From NCBI GenBank assembly GCA_017553625.1, contig JAFZKP010000050.1, positions 50,054 to 114,053 on the forward strand: a stretch of DNA of 64,000 nucleotides. Reading direction: 5' to 3'. The stretch is from Bacteroidales bacterium (GTDB taxonomy: Bacteria; Bacteroidota; Bacteroidia; Bacteroidales; F082). A model generated the notes under the pieces. It saw only the letters and a list, made by a program, of their open reading frames with translations, made no database searches and was not told where the DNA came from. How positions within the stretch are numbered: position 1 is the stretch's first letter; every line of letters begins with the position of its first letter. This document shows, piece by piece, positions 42,003-51,448 of this stretch. Made by a program: the position numbers and the translations under genes.

Positions 42003-44066
42003 ATGGCATATATCTCTTTCGACAAACGGCAATTAGTGAATTTGGAGTTCACGATGAACAAGGAGATTCTGCGCTCCAACCGTTCGGGAGCCTTCTTCAA
42101 CACGACCATAATCGGCTGTAACACAAGGAAATACCATGGCTTGCTGGTGCTGCCTCAACCTCAGCTCGACAATAACAACCACGTGCTACTGTCGTCGTTG
42201 GACGAGACGATTATCGCAAATAAGGAGGAATTTCACCTCGGAGTGCATGAATACCAGGACGGCACTGTGGCACCGCGCGGACACAAGTATTTGCGCGAGT
42301 TCACGGCAGAACCGATACCTAAGCTGAAATACCGTGTCGGCAGCTCCATCCTGACAAAAGAATATATCTTCGAGGAGAAAGAGGCACGAATCCTCATCCG
42401 CTACACCCTCGAGGATGCGATGCAGCCTATCACTCTGCGACTCACGCCTTTCCTCGCTTTCCGTAACGTTCACATGGTTACACATGAAAACTATGTCGCC
42501 AACAGGAAATACACGGCACTGAAAAACGGGGCGGCGTGGCAGATGTACGAGAACTACGACACTCTCTGCCTCCAGATTTCAAAGGCGACAGAATACACCC
42601 ATTGCCCGCTTTGGTATAAGGATGTGTTCTACATCCGTGAGTTCGAGCGCGGCTACGATGCCACAGAAGACCTCTACGTGCCTGGTTTCTTTGAGGTCAC
42701 GATGAAAAAAGGCGAGTGCATCGTGGTGTCGGCGGGCATCGAGGAGCGTAACCCTGCCTTGTTTAAGAAACAGTTTGAGAAACAGATAGAACACCGCATC
42801 CCGCGCGACAGCTTCGAGCATTGTCTGCAGAACTCGGCGGAGCAGTTCATTATAAAAAGCGACAAGGGAACGCGTATGTTCGCGGGCTTCCCGTGGTTCG
42901 GCTCATGCAGCCGTGACACATTCCTCTCGCTGCCGGGCCTCTGCCTCGCTAAAGGCGACGAAAAGACGTTCAAAGAGATGCTGAAATATTTCATCGAGAG
43001 GATGCAAGGAGCGTTCTTCCCGCACAAATATTACCAGAAGAGCCTTTATTACACCGCCGTCGACTCGCCGTTGTGGTTCTTCATGAACCTCCAGAAATAC
43101 GAGTCGATGCTCGGAAAAGAGAGAAAGGCGATTTGGCACGAATACGGCAAAGTCGTCACCACCATCCTCGAGAGCTTCATCAACGGCACGGATTTCAACG
43201 TTAAGGCTCATTACAACGGGCTTCTCTATGCCGGCAATGAAAACCTCGCACTCACATGGATGAACGTGTTCTGTGACGGCAAGCCGTGGACACCGAGAAC
43301 GGGTTATGCAATCGAGGTTAACGCGTTGTGGTATAACGCTTTGAGATATGGCGTGGAACTGCTGAAATCAGCAGACAAGAAGAATCCGCTTCTCGAAAAA
43401 TGGCAGGATTACGCCGAAAGAATCGAGAGCTCGTTTGTGAAGACGTTCTACGACGAGAAAAACTGCATGTTCTATGACTTCGTCAACGAGAACGAGAAAA
43501 ACGAGATGGTGCGCCCAAACATGCTTCTTGCTGGCTCGTTGCGTTATTCTCCAATCAGCGACGAGATGAAGAAACGCATTCTTGATATAACACGTTCTGA
43601 ATTATTGACAATCAGGGGCTTGCGTTCTTTGTCGCCGAGAGACGTGCAGTATCGCGGCGTGACTATCGGCAACCACCGCGAGCGTGAGCAGGCTTATCAC
43701 ATGGGAACGGTATTCCCTTGGCTGATAATGCCTTACACCGATTTATGCGTACGACTTTATGGAAAGACAGCCCTTCCGTATCTTGAGGATTTGTACAACG
43801 GGTTTGAGAGTGCCATCTTCGAGAACGGCATCGGCAGCATTTCTGAAATCTATGACGGCAATCCGCCTCATGAGGCTCGTGGCTGCATCTCGCAGTCGAC
43901 AAGCGTGGCGGCGTTGCTGTACCTGAATCACGTGATTAATTATCTTAAGAATGATGACCCGTTGTATGCGATTCATCATGTCTATGGTAATGATAGCGTT
44001 AACAACAATAAGTCTAACAGTAAAGATGCGATCCGTCGCGTCTCAAACAAAAATACAGAATTATGA
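42003..44066 (+). CDS. Glycogen debranching enzyme (GDE/amylo-1,6-glucosidase type)
   Basis: A 687-residue protein. The N-terminal beta domain (about 15-250) has RSNRSGAFFNTTIIGCNTRKYHGLL. The C-terminal (alpha/alpha)6 domain, related to amylo-alpha-1,6-glucosidase, holds FAGFPWFGSCSRDTFLSLPG with a probable catalytic Asp, and TPRTGYAIEVNALWYNAL. It should remove alpha-1,6 branches of glycogen in the cytoplasm. The C-terminal tail (KDAIRRVSNK) is encoded by a palindrome of the GTAAAGATGCG type. It overlaps the next gene by four bases and heads the alpha-glucan cluster. Confidence 0.9.
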   Translation: MAYISFDKRQLVNLEFTMNKEILRSNRSGAFFNTTIIGCNTRKYHGLLVLPQPQLDNNNHVLLSSLDETIIANKEEFHLGVHEYQDGTVAPRGHKYLREFTAEPIPKLKYRVGSSILTKEYIFEEKEARILIRYTLEDAMQPITLRLTPFLAFRNVHMVTHENYVANRKYTALKNGAAWQMYENYDTLCLQISKATEYTHCPLWYKDVFYIREFERGYDATEDLYVPGFFEVTMKKGECIVVSAGIEERNPALFKKQFEKQIEHRIPRDSFEHCLQNSAEQFIIKSDKGTRMFAGFPWFGSCSRDTFLSLPGLCLAKGDEKTFKEMLKYFIERMQGAFFPHKYYQKSLYYTAVDSPLWFFMNLQKYESMLGKERKAIWHEYGKVVTTILESFINGTDFNVKAHYNGLLYAGNENLALTWMNVFCDGKPWTPRTGYAIEVNALWYNALRYGVELLKSADKKNPLLEKWQDYAERIESSFVKTFYDEKNCMFYDFVNENEKNEMVRPNMLLAGSLRYSPISDEMKKRILDITRSELLTIRGLRSLSPRDVQYRGVTIGNHREREQAYHMGTVFPWLIMPYTDLCVRLYGKTALPYLEDLYNGFESAIFENGIGSISEIYDGNPPHEARGCISQSTSVAALLYLNHVINYLKNDDPLYAIHHVYGNDSVNNNKSNSKDAIRRVSNKNTEL
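44021..44044 (+). repeat. Palindrome in the debranching enzyme 3' end
   Basis: Arms AGATGCGA (44024-44031) and TCGCGTCT (44036-44043), with one G-T wobble. It encodes part of the last ten residues. Confidence 0.7.
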
Positions 44067-45355
44067 GAGTCTTGATGTTTGGTTGGGAGTTTCCGCCTCA
44101 TATCACGGGTGGTCTCGGTACGGCTTGTTTCGGCATGACGAAAGGTCTCGCCAAGAACGGTGTCGACGTGCTTTTCGTTGTTCCTAAGGCTCACGGCGAT
44201 GAGGACCAGACAAATGTGCGTCTGCTTAACGCCAGTGACGTCACCGTCGACATCGACCATGAGACGGAGCGAAGTTATTGGGACAGAGTGCAATACATGG
44301 AAATCGGCTCCAATATCATCCCGTATGTGGGTCCGGAGCAGTATGAACTGATGGTCGAGGAGCAGCGTCATGCGACACGAGGCTTCCGCAGCTCGGTGTT
44401 CGCACCGAGATATGAGTTTTCTGGCAAATACGGCGCCAACCTCATGGAGGAGGTGGCACGTTACGCCCTGATAGGCTCGTCGCTCGCCACGAAATACGAC
44501 TTCGATGTCATCCACGCGCACGACTGGTTGACGTATTCGGCAGGCATCGCCGCCAAGGAGACGACAGGCAAGCCGCTGGTGGTGCACATGCACGCCACAG
44601 AGTTCGACCGCTCGGGCGAGAACATCAACACTGACGTGTACGCCATCGAGAGACGCGGCATGGAGGCAGCCGACCTTGTGATTACCGTGAGCGACTGGAC
44701 ACGCAACATCGTCATCGAGAAATACGGCATCAACCCGGACAAGGTGATAACAGTACACAATGCAGTGGAGCCGAGCGACAAGTCTCTAGACGAATACGAG
44801 CGCAGCGGACTGAAAAACAAGGTGGTGACATTCCTCGGTCGTATCACCTACCAGAAAGGTCCCGAGTATTTCGTGGAGGCGGCATTCAAGATTCTGCAAG
44901 TCGACCCGAGCATCCATTTTGTGATGGCTGGCACAGGAGATTTGCTGCAGAAGATGATAAAACGTGTTGCTCAACTCAAAATCGGCTCCAACTTCCATTT
45001 CACCGGATTCTTGAAAGGCAACGACGTTGACCAGATGTTTGCAATGACAGATGTGTTCGTAATGCCTTCAATATCAGAACCTTTCGGCATTGTACCGCTT
45101 GAGGCGATGCGCCTGAAGGTGCCGGTAGTCATCTCGAAGCAGTCAGGCGTTTCTGAAGTGGTGGAGCACGCCCTGAAAGTCGATTTCTGGGACATCAACG
45201 GTCTCGCCGACGCCATCTACGGCATCTGTAAATACAAAGCAGTGAATGAAATTTTCCGTAAGGAAGGAAAAGAAGAAGTCGATAATCTGAAGTGGGAATA
45301 CGCCGCAAAGAAAATCAAAGCGGTATACGAACGCGCAATGACTCTACGAAACTAA
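44063..45355 (+). CDS. GT4/GT5-like glycosyltransferase of the alpha-glucan cluster
   Basis: A 430-residue GT-B enzyme. The N-terminus resembles glycogen synthases (FGWEFPPHITGGLGTACFGM). DVIHAHDWLTYSAG and TFLGRITYQKGPEYFVEAA follow, then the E-x7-E motif SEPFGIVPLEAMR. It probably extends an alpha-glucan from a nucleotide sugar; the acceptor could also be a different glycan. The debranching gene overlaps upstream by four bases and a GH57 gene follows, a trio that I know from other Bacteroidetes. Confidence 0.85.
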   Translation: MRVLMFGWEFPPHITGGLGTACFGMTKGLAKNGVDVLFVVPKAHGDEDQTNVRLLNASDVTVDIDHETERSYWDRVQYMEIGSNIIPYVGPEQYELMVEEQRHATRGFRSSVFAPRYEFSGKYGANLMEEVARYALIGSSLATKYDFDVIHAHDWLTYSAGIAAKETTGKPLVVHMHATEFDRSGENINTDVYAIERRGMEAADLVITVSDWTRNIVIEKYGINPDKVITVHNAVEPSDKSLDEYERSGLKNKVVTFLGRITYQKGPEYFVEAAFKILQVDPSIHFVMAGTGDLLQKMIKRVAQLKIGSNFHFTGFLKGNDVDQMFAMTDVFVMPSISEPFGIVPLEAMRLKVPVVISKQSGVSEVVEHALKVDFWDINGLADAIYGICKYKAVNEIFRKEGKEEVDNLKWEYAAKKIKAVYERAMTLRN

Positions 45356-45367
45356 AAAATAAGAACT

Positions 45368-45392
45368 GTAAAGATGCGATTCATCGCATCTC
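45368..45392 (+). repeat. Intergenic palindrome, GTAAAGATGCG variant
   Basis: Arms AGATGCGAT (45372-45380) and ATCGCATCT (45383-45391), loop TC, between the glycosyltransferase and GH57 genes. Confidence 0.8.
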
Positions 45393-45423
45393 ATTGAAAA
45401 TGAATAAATAAAAATTAGATATT

Positions 45424-46554
45424 ATGAGAAATTTATGTTTTTATTTCCAGGTGCATCAGCCGTACAGGCTCCGCACGTATCGTTTCTTCGATATAGGGAA
45501 ACGTCATTTCTACTATGACGACTACAACAACCGCATCACCATGCAGCGCGTGGCTGAGCGCTGCTATCTTCCTATGAACCAGTTGATGCTCAAGAAGATA
45601 GAAGAGCTTGGGAACAAGATGAAGTTCGCAATTTCGTTCTCAGGACCGGCAATAGAGCAGATGGAGGTGTATGCGCCATATGCTTTGGAAAGCTTCAAGA
45701 AACTTGTGGCGACAGGTAATGTGGAGGTGTTGGCCGAGACTTACTCTCATTCGGTGGCATCATTGATGAATAAAGACGCTTTCAAGATGGAAGTCGCCGA
45801 CCATAAACGACTTATGAAAGAGATTTTCAATGTCAGACCTAAGACTTTCCATAACACAGAGCTCATTTATTCCAACGAAATCGGTGCTGACGTTGCTGAA
45901 ATGGGTTTCGACCTCATCTTGACTGAAGGCGCAAAGCACGTCTTGGGTTGGAAGAGTCCTAACTATCTGTATGTCAACGCGATAAATCCAAAGCTAAAGG
46001 TGATGCTCCGTAACTGGAAGATTAGCGACGAGATTACGTTGAGGTTCAGTCACCAGAGTTACACTGTCGATGACTTCGTGAACTGGCTCAACTCGCTTCC
46101 AGAAGAGGAGGAGCTGGTGAACATTTTCATTGATTATGAGACGTTTGGCGAGGCTTTGGACGCTTCGACGGGCATCTTCGACTTTATGAGATATTTGCCT
46201 GATGCTGTTTTGAGAAAAACTGATTTCCAGTTGGTTACACCGCATCAGATTGTCGACAAGCTGCAGCCTACTGGAGTGTTCGATGCCCCGATTCCGCTCT
46301 CGTGCCAGGATGAAGAACGCGACCTCTCCAACTGGATGGGCAACGACATGCAGGACGATGCTCTCGCAACTTTATATGGATGCTTCAAGAAGGTGAAAGC
46401 TTCTAAGGATGAGGAACTTATGCGTGACTGGCGCGCATTGCAGGCAGCAGAGAATTTCTCGGCGATGTGCACCAAACATCAGGGAGGCACTCCGTACGAC
46501 TATTACATTAATTATATGAACATTTTAACTGATTTTATTAACAGAATGAAATAA
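45424..46554 (+). CDS. GH57 family glycoside hydrolase
   Basis: A 376-residue protein. The N-terminal FYFQVHQPYRLRTYRFFDIG and ETYSHSVASLM are GH57 motifs. TFHNTELIYSN carries the likely nucleophile Glu, and IDYETFGEALD the likely acid Asp. GH57 includes alpha-amylases, 4-alpha-glucanotransferases and branching enzymes; the exact activity cannot be fixed from sequence. It has no signal peptide, so it acts in the cytoplasm with its neighbours in glycogen metabolism. Octamer array 3 follows directly. Confidence 0.88.
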   Translation: MRNLCFYFQVHQPYRLRTYRFFDIGKRHFYYDDYNNRITMQRVAERCYLPMNQLMLKKIEELGNKMKFAISFSGPAIEQMEVYAPYALESFKKLVATGNVEVLAETYSHSVASLMNKDAFKMEVADHKRLMKEIFNVRPKTFHNTELIYSNEIGADVAEMGFDLILTEGAKHVLGWKSPNYLYVNAINPKLKVMLRNWKISDEITLRFSHQSYTVDDFVNWLNSLPEEEELVNIFIDYETFGEALDASTGIFDFMRYLPDAVLRKTDFQLVTPHQIVDKLQPTGVFDAPIPLSCQDEERDLSNWMGNDMQDDALATLYGCFKKVKASKDEELMRDWRALQAAENFSAMCTKHQGGTPYDYYINYMNILTDFINRMK

Positions 46555-46644
46555 AGTTAATCAGTTGTTCAGTTAATCAGTTGTTCAGTTTATTCTGGCT
46601 AATTGGTTAACTGATTAACTGACTAACTGATTAACTGACTAACT
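46555..46644 (+). repeat. Octamer array 3, inverted halves
   Basis: The left half has AGTTAATC/AGTTGTTC units and the right half TTAACTGA/CTAACTGA units. The halves are complementary: about 25 bases pair with two mismatches across a loop of about 26. It runs to two bases before the synthase-phosphorylase ATG. Confidence 0.85.
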
Positions 46645-46646
46645 TT

Positions 46647-49600
46647 ATGAAAAAGAAAACGGATTATTTATTTGAAACGAGTTGGGAAGTTTGTAACATG
46701 GTGGGCGGTATCTACACCGTCATTTCCACAAAAGCTGAGGAGCTGAAGCAACTGCTTGATGATCATTATATTACGATTGGTCCAGACATCGTGAAAGAGG
46801 CTCATGAGACCATGTATTTCATCGAAGACCCGTCGCTTTTTGCCGAGTGGCGTGAGAAGGTGGCGGAGCAGCTGGGCGTGAAGGTGCGCGTAGGACGCTG
46901 GAAGATTTCGGCTAAGCCGATTGCTATCCTAATCGACTACACTTCGATGTATTCCATTAAGAATGAGATACTTGGACATCTCTGGGAGCGTTATCAACTC
47001 GACTCTATTCAAGGTCAGTGGGACTATATAGAGCCTGTCGTTTTTGGTTACGCAGCCGGAAAAGTCATTGAGAGTTTTGTGGAGTGGAATGTCGGTCCTG
47101 ACGACAGCGTCGTGGCGCAGTTCCATGAGTGGATGACGGGGGCAGGAGTGTTGTACATCAAAGAGCATTGCCCATATATATCAACGGTTTTCACCACGCA
47201 CGCGACGTATCTGGGACGTGCCATCAGCGGCAACGGACTACCGCTGTACAGTCAGCTCGGCTCGTACAACTGGCAGAACATGGCAAGCCGTTTCAACATC
47301 GTGTCGCAGCAGTCGATGGAGATGAAATCAGCGCAGAACGCCGACGTCTTCACCACTGTGAGCGAGATAACGGCGCAGGAATGTGAGCAGTTTTTGTTGA
47401 GAAAACCAGATTTCATCACTATAAACGGAATAAATTCGGATTTCAATAAAAATTGTAGAGACGTACGGCCGTACGTCTCAACGTCCAGAGAAAAAATATT
47501 CCATATCATCGATGCCCTTTGCGGAAAAGAGGTCTCACGCGATTCGATGTTTATTATCAACAGCGGACGCTATGAATTCCATAACAAAGGTATCGATTTG
47601 TATATCAAGATGTTAGCGAAGCTAAATCACGATGAGAACCTGAAACGTGACATCGTGGCGGTGATTGCTGTCCCTGGAAATATCGCGGGTCCTTCGAAAG
47701 ATTTGCAGCATCGTCTCAATAAAGATGTCGAGTTCGTAGGTCACACTGACTTCCCATGTACGCATCATGTCCATGATTATCAATGGGATATGGTTCTCAA
47801 CGCCTTGCGCGAAAACGGCTTGCAGAATAATGAGGGCGACCGCGTGAAAGTGATGTTCGTTCCTGCTTATCTCAACGGCAACGATGGCATTTTCAACATA
47901 AAATACAATGAATTCCTGTATGCTTTCGACCTCTCGGTGTTCCCTTCTTATTATGAGCCATGGGGTTACACTCCGCTTGAAAGCATCGCGCACGGCATCC
48001 CGACAGTCACAATGGATATATCAGGATTCGGAAGATATATCTTGAGCGAAAATATTGACAATGAAGCTGTTACAGTGATTCATCGCGAAGAGGAGAACAG
48101 CGACACTGTTGTCAACAAGATGGCGGAAGTCGTTGAAAAAATGTCAGCTCATACAGAAAAAGAGAATAAACAGATTTCTGAAAAGGCGATTGAGATTGCA
48201 TCAAAATTAGTTTGGAAAGAATTGATTGTCAATTATTTAAATGCCTACGACCTTGCCATCAGAAAATCAGGAGGAAAAGAGTATATTAAACAGAGCAAAA
48301 AATATTCAGAAGTGTTAAGAAATTTTGACTATAAGAAACAAGATGCCCCTACGTGGAAGAAAATTTTGATTGAGCCGGTGTACTCGGATGGGATGAAGAA
48401 ACTACAGGAGCTCGCCAACAACCTTTGGTGGTGCTGGAACGATGATGCCATCGAGTTGTTCGAAAGCATTGACCCTGTTGCATTTGAGCGTCTTGAACAG
48501 AACCCGATAGCTCTTATTAAGAGCCTTACCAAGTTCCAGATTGAGAGCCTTGAACAGGATGCGAATTTTGTCGAGAAACTGAATAAAGTTTACGACAAGT
48601 TCAAGAAATATATGTCGGTGAAGCCGGAAAACGACAATAAAATCGCGTATTTCAGCATGGAATACGGTTTGTTGAAGTCGCTGAAGATTTATTCAGGCGG
48701 TCTCGGCATCCTTGCAGGTGACTACCTAAAACAGGCTTCCGATTCTAATGCTAACTTATTGGCTATCGGTCTGTTATATCGTTACGGCTATTTCAATCAG
48801 GAGCTTTCGGTGTGGGGCGACCAGCTTTCGCAATATCTGCCACAGAAGTTCTCGCTGCTGCCATTGGAGCCTGTTCGTGACGAAGAAGGCAACTGGGTGA
48901 CAATCAGCATCGCTTTCCCTGGCAGGAGCGTGTTCGCGAAAGCGTGGAAAGTCAACGTGGGAAGAATAAGTCTGTATCTGCTTGACACTGACATCGAGCA
49001 AAACTCGCCTGAAGACAGAGCCATCACAGGACAGCTTTACGGTGGCGACAGTGAGATGCGTATCAAACAAGAATTGTTCCTCGGCGTGGGAGGTATCAGA
49101 ATGCTTAACGCATTGAATATCAAACCAACAATATTCCATTGCAACGAAGGACATGCCGCGTTCTGCGGTCTTGAGCGACTTAGCCACTACGTCACGAAGC
49201 ATAATCTTGACTTCGACGTGGCAAAGGAGCTTGTGAAGACTTCAACGTTGTTTACAACGCACACGCCGGTTCCGGCAGGTCACGACGCTTTTGAGGAGAA
49301 CCTAATGAGGACATATCTGTCGCAATTCCCAGGCAGAGTCAACATTTCGTGGGAAGACTTCATGAATCTCGGACGCATGCGTCACAACGATCCGAACGAG
49401 AAGTTCTCGATGAGCGTCTTGGCAGTGAACCTCAGCCAGGAAGTCAATGGAGTGAGCCGCATCCACGGAAGAGTCAGTAGAGAGATGTTCCAGCAGATGT
49501 GGCCTGGCTATTTCGCCGAAGAAAACCACATCGGATACGTCACCAACGGCGTTCATCTCCCGACATGGGCAGACAAGAACTGGCAACGCTTATATAATAA

Positions 49601-50879
49601 GGTGTTGGGCGAGGATTATCTTGCAAACCAGTCAGACCCGACAGTCTGGGAAAAGATTCAAAACGTTCCTGCAAAAGACTTCTGGGACATTCGTAAGGAA
49701 TTGAAACACAATTTGATAGAGTTTATCAAGGTAAAGCTCGCCGATGACATGCGTCGTCGTTCTGAGAGCCCGAAACTCATCATTGAGACTATCGAAAAAC
49801 TCAACGAAAACGCCTTGATTATAGGCTTTGCGAGACGTTTTGCAACTTATAAACGCGCACATCTGCTGTTCAGAAATCTTGAACGTTTGGCAGAGCTCGT
49901 TAACGATCCGAATCGTCCTGTAATCTTCCTCTTTGCAGGAAAAGCACACCCTAACGACAAGGCAGGTCAGGATTTGATTAAGAATATCATTGAAGTTGGA
50001 AGAAGAAAAGAGTTTATCGGTAAAGTGGTGTTTATCAACAACTACGACATGGAAATCGGAAAGCTTCTTACTTCGAGTGTCGATATCTGGATGAACACGC
50101 CGACACGTCCGTTGGAGGCTTCTGGAACATCGGGAGAGAAGGCCGCTATGAACGGCACGCTCAATTTCTCGGTCCTCGACGGCTGGTGGGCGGAGGGTTA
50201 TCGTCCGAAGGCAGGCTGGGCAATCAAAGAGGAACGCACCTACGACGACCAGCGCTATCAGGACGAGCTTGACGCTGAGACGATTTACAACACCTTCGAG
50301 AATGAGATTATCCCGTTGTATTTCAACAGAGACAAGGACGGTGTGCCGTGTGAATGGATACAGTGCATGAAGAACGACATGATGCAGATTGCGCCGTTCT
50401 ACACGATGAAACGCATGCTCGACGACTATTTCGCGCAGTATTACAACAGGCTCATTGAGCGAACCAACTGGATGCGCGCCAACAGATACGCCAAGGCGTT
50501 TGAAATCGTCGACTGGAAGCGCAACGTGGAGGCGAACTGGGACAAAATAGAGGTGGAATCCATCAAAGTGCCTGACCCAGATGTGCGTCCGCTGACGTTC
50601 GGCGACGTGTTTATAGCTGAAATCACGCTTAGGACACCTGGTCTACAGAAGGGCGACGTTGGCGTTGAATTGATGATTGCTGACAAGACTAACGACGTGA
50701 TAGACAAGCTGTTACGTGTCGAGACATTGAAGCTGGTCGATTCTGGCGAAGGCTGGTCGAGATATTACATCAGCATGCCGATAACATACGCAGGAATATT
50801 CAACTACACATTCAGAATCTTCCCGACGAACGAGATGCTGCCGAACCGACAGGATCTGCCGTTGGTTAAATGGATTTAA
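46647..50879 (+). CDS. Fused glycogen synthase (GT3) and alpha-glucan phosphorylase (GT35)
   Basis: A 1410-residue protein. Residues 1-560 are a GT3 (eukaryote-like) glycogen synthase: SWEVCNMVGGIYTVISTKA, AQFHEWMTGAG, TTHATYLGRA and YEPWGYTPLESIAHG. Residues about 570-1410 are a short-type alpha-glucan phosphorylase: YFSMEYGLLKSLKIYSGGLG, NEGHAAFCGLERL, and EASGTSGEKAAMNGTLN, which holds the presumed PLP lysine. The synthase adds glucose to glycogen; the phosphorylase releases glucose-1-phosphate. Fusions of this kind are known in Bacteroidetes. A palindrome at 47455 inserts CRDVRPYVS in the synthase part. The next gene starts two bases after the stop. Confidence 0.92.
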   Translation: MKKKTDYLFETSWEVCNMVGGIYTVISTKAEELKQLLDDHYITIGPDIVKEAHETMYFIEDPSLFAEWREKVAEQLGVKVRVGRWKISAKPIAILIDYTSMYSIKNEILGHLWERYQLDSIQGQWDYIEPVVFGYAAGKVIESFVEWNVGPDDSVVAQFHEWMTGAGVLYIKEHCPYISTVFTTHATYLGRAISGNGLPLYSQLGSYNWQNMASRFNIVSQQSMEMKSAQNADVFTTVSEITAQECEQFLLRKPDFITINGINSDFNKNCRDVRPYVSTSREKIFHIIDALCGKEVSRDSMFIINSGRYEFHNKGIDLYIKMLAKLNHDENLKRDIVAVIAVPGNIAGPSKDLQHRLNKDVEFVGHTDFPCTHHVHDYQWDMVLNALRENGLQNNEGDRVKVMFVPAYLNGNDGIFNIKYNEFLYAFDLSVFPSYYEPWGYTPLESIAHGIPTVTMDISGFGRYILSENIDNEAVTVIHREEENSDTVVNKMAEVVEKMSAHTEKENKQISEKAIEIASKLVWKELIVNYLNAYDLAIRKSGGKEYIKQSKKYSEVLRNFDYKKQDAPTWKKILIEPVYSDGMKKLQELANNLWWCWNDDAIELFESIDPVAFERLEQNPIALIKSLTKFQIESLEQDANFVEKLNKVYDKFKKYMSVKPENDNKIAYFSMEYGLLKSLKIYSGGLGILAGDYLKQASDSNANLLAIGLLYRYGYFNQELSVWGDQLSQYLPQKFSLLPLEPVRDEEGNWVTISIAFPGRSVFAKAWKVNVGRISLYLLDTDIEQNSPEDRAITGQLYGGDSEMRIKQELFLGVGGIRMLNALNIKPTIFHCNEGHAAFCGLERLSHYVTKHNLDFDVAKELVKTSTLFTTHTPVPAGHDAFEENLMRTYLSQFPGRVNISWEDFMNLGRMRHNDPNEKFSMSVLAVNLSQEVNGVSRIHGRVSREMFQQMWPGYFAEENHIGYVTNGVHLPTWADKNWQRLYNKVLGEDYLANQSDPTVWEKIQNVPAKDFWDIRKELKHNLIEFIKVKLADDMRRRSESPKLIIETIEKLNENALIIGFARRFATYKRAHLLFRNLERLAELVNDPNRPVIFLFAGKAHPNDKAGQDLIKNIIEVGRRKEFIGKVVFINNYDMEIGKLLTSSVDIWMNTPTRPLEASGTSGEKAAMNGTLNFSVLDGWWAEGYRPKAGWAIKEERTYDDQRYQDELDAETIYNTFENEIIPLYFNRDKDGVPCEWIQCMKNDMMQIAPFYTMKRMLDDYFAQYYNRLIERTNWMRANRYAKAFEIVDWKRNVEANWDKIEVESIKVPDPDVRPLTFGDVFIAEITLRTPGLQKGDVGVELMIADKTNDVIDKLLRVETLKLVDSGEGWSRYYISMPITYAGIFNYTFRIFPTNEMLPNRQDLPLVKWI
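47455..47482 (+). repeat. Perfect 22-base palindrome within the glycogen synthase domain
   Basis: GAGACGTACGG (47458-47468) meets CCGTACGTCTC (47469-47479) with no loop. It is read in a different phase from the aroA copies (CRDVRPYVS). Confidence 0.85.
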
Positions 50880-50881
50880 TT

Positions 50882-51448
50882 ATGAAAAAGATAGTGTATA
50901 TTCATGGTTTCGGAGGCTCGCCGTTCACACAGACGGTTGGCTTCCTGAACATGTATTATCCTGATTATGAATGGTGTGCGCTTGAGGTTGACCATCATGC
51001 GGCGGCTTCCATCAAGAAGATAAACGATTTTGCGAAGGAAAACGACGTTTTTGCGATGATGGGGACATCATTGGGCGGTTTTTATGTGCTTTGTAGCGAT
51101 TTCACCGGTCCGAAGTTGGTGATAAACCCAGTCATCGAGCCGATGAAGTCTTTGAAAAGCAGTGTCGGCACTGTGCAATACCATGCGAGGAGAAGCGATG
51201 GCGCTACCTCGTTCAAGTTCACGATGCAGGATTTGTTTGAGTTCAAGAAATTCAAATTCACTGTAAATGAGAATGTTACGTGTCATCATTGCGAGCACGA
51301 CGAGCTTTTGGGCGATGACATAAAGCGCGACTACGCCAAGATTTTCAAGAACCGCAAGATGTGCCCGAAGAAGACGTTGCCGTCGCATATCATCAGCGAG
51401 AGCTACGTGAAACATGAGGTCGGGGAGTGGCTGCTAACGATTAATTAA
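50882..51448 (+). CDS. YqiA/YcfP-like alpha/beta-hydrolase (esterase)
   Basis: A 188-residue protein from the ATG at 50882; an ATG at 50870 would overlap the upstream gene. The N-terminus KIVYIHGFGGSPFTQTVGF and nucleophile motif GTSLGGFY (S63) match the YqiA family of small esterases. HHCEHDELLG may carry the Asp, and SHIISES the His. Its substrate is unknown. The 3' end overlaps the convergent exonuclease gene by eight bases. Confidence 0.82.
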   Translation: MKKIVYIHGFGGSPFTQTVGFLNMYYPDYEWCALEVDHHAAASIKKINDFAKENDVFAMMGTSLGGFYVLCSDFTGPKLVINPVIEPMKSLKSSVGTVQYHARRSDGATSFKFTMQDLFEFKKFKFTVNENVTCHHCEHDELLGDDIKRDYAKIFKNRKMCPKKTLPSHIISESYVKHEVGEWLLTIN

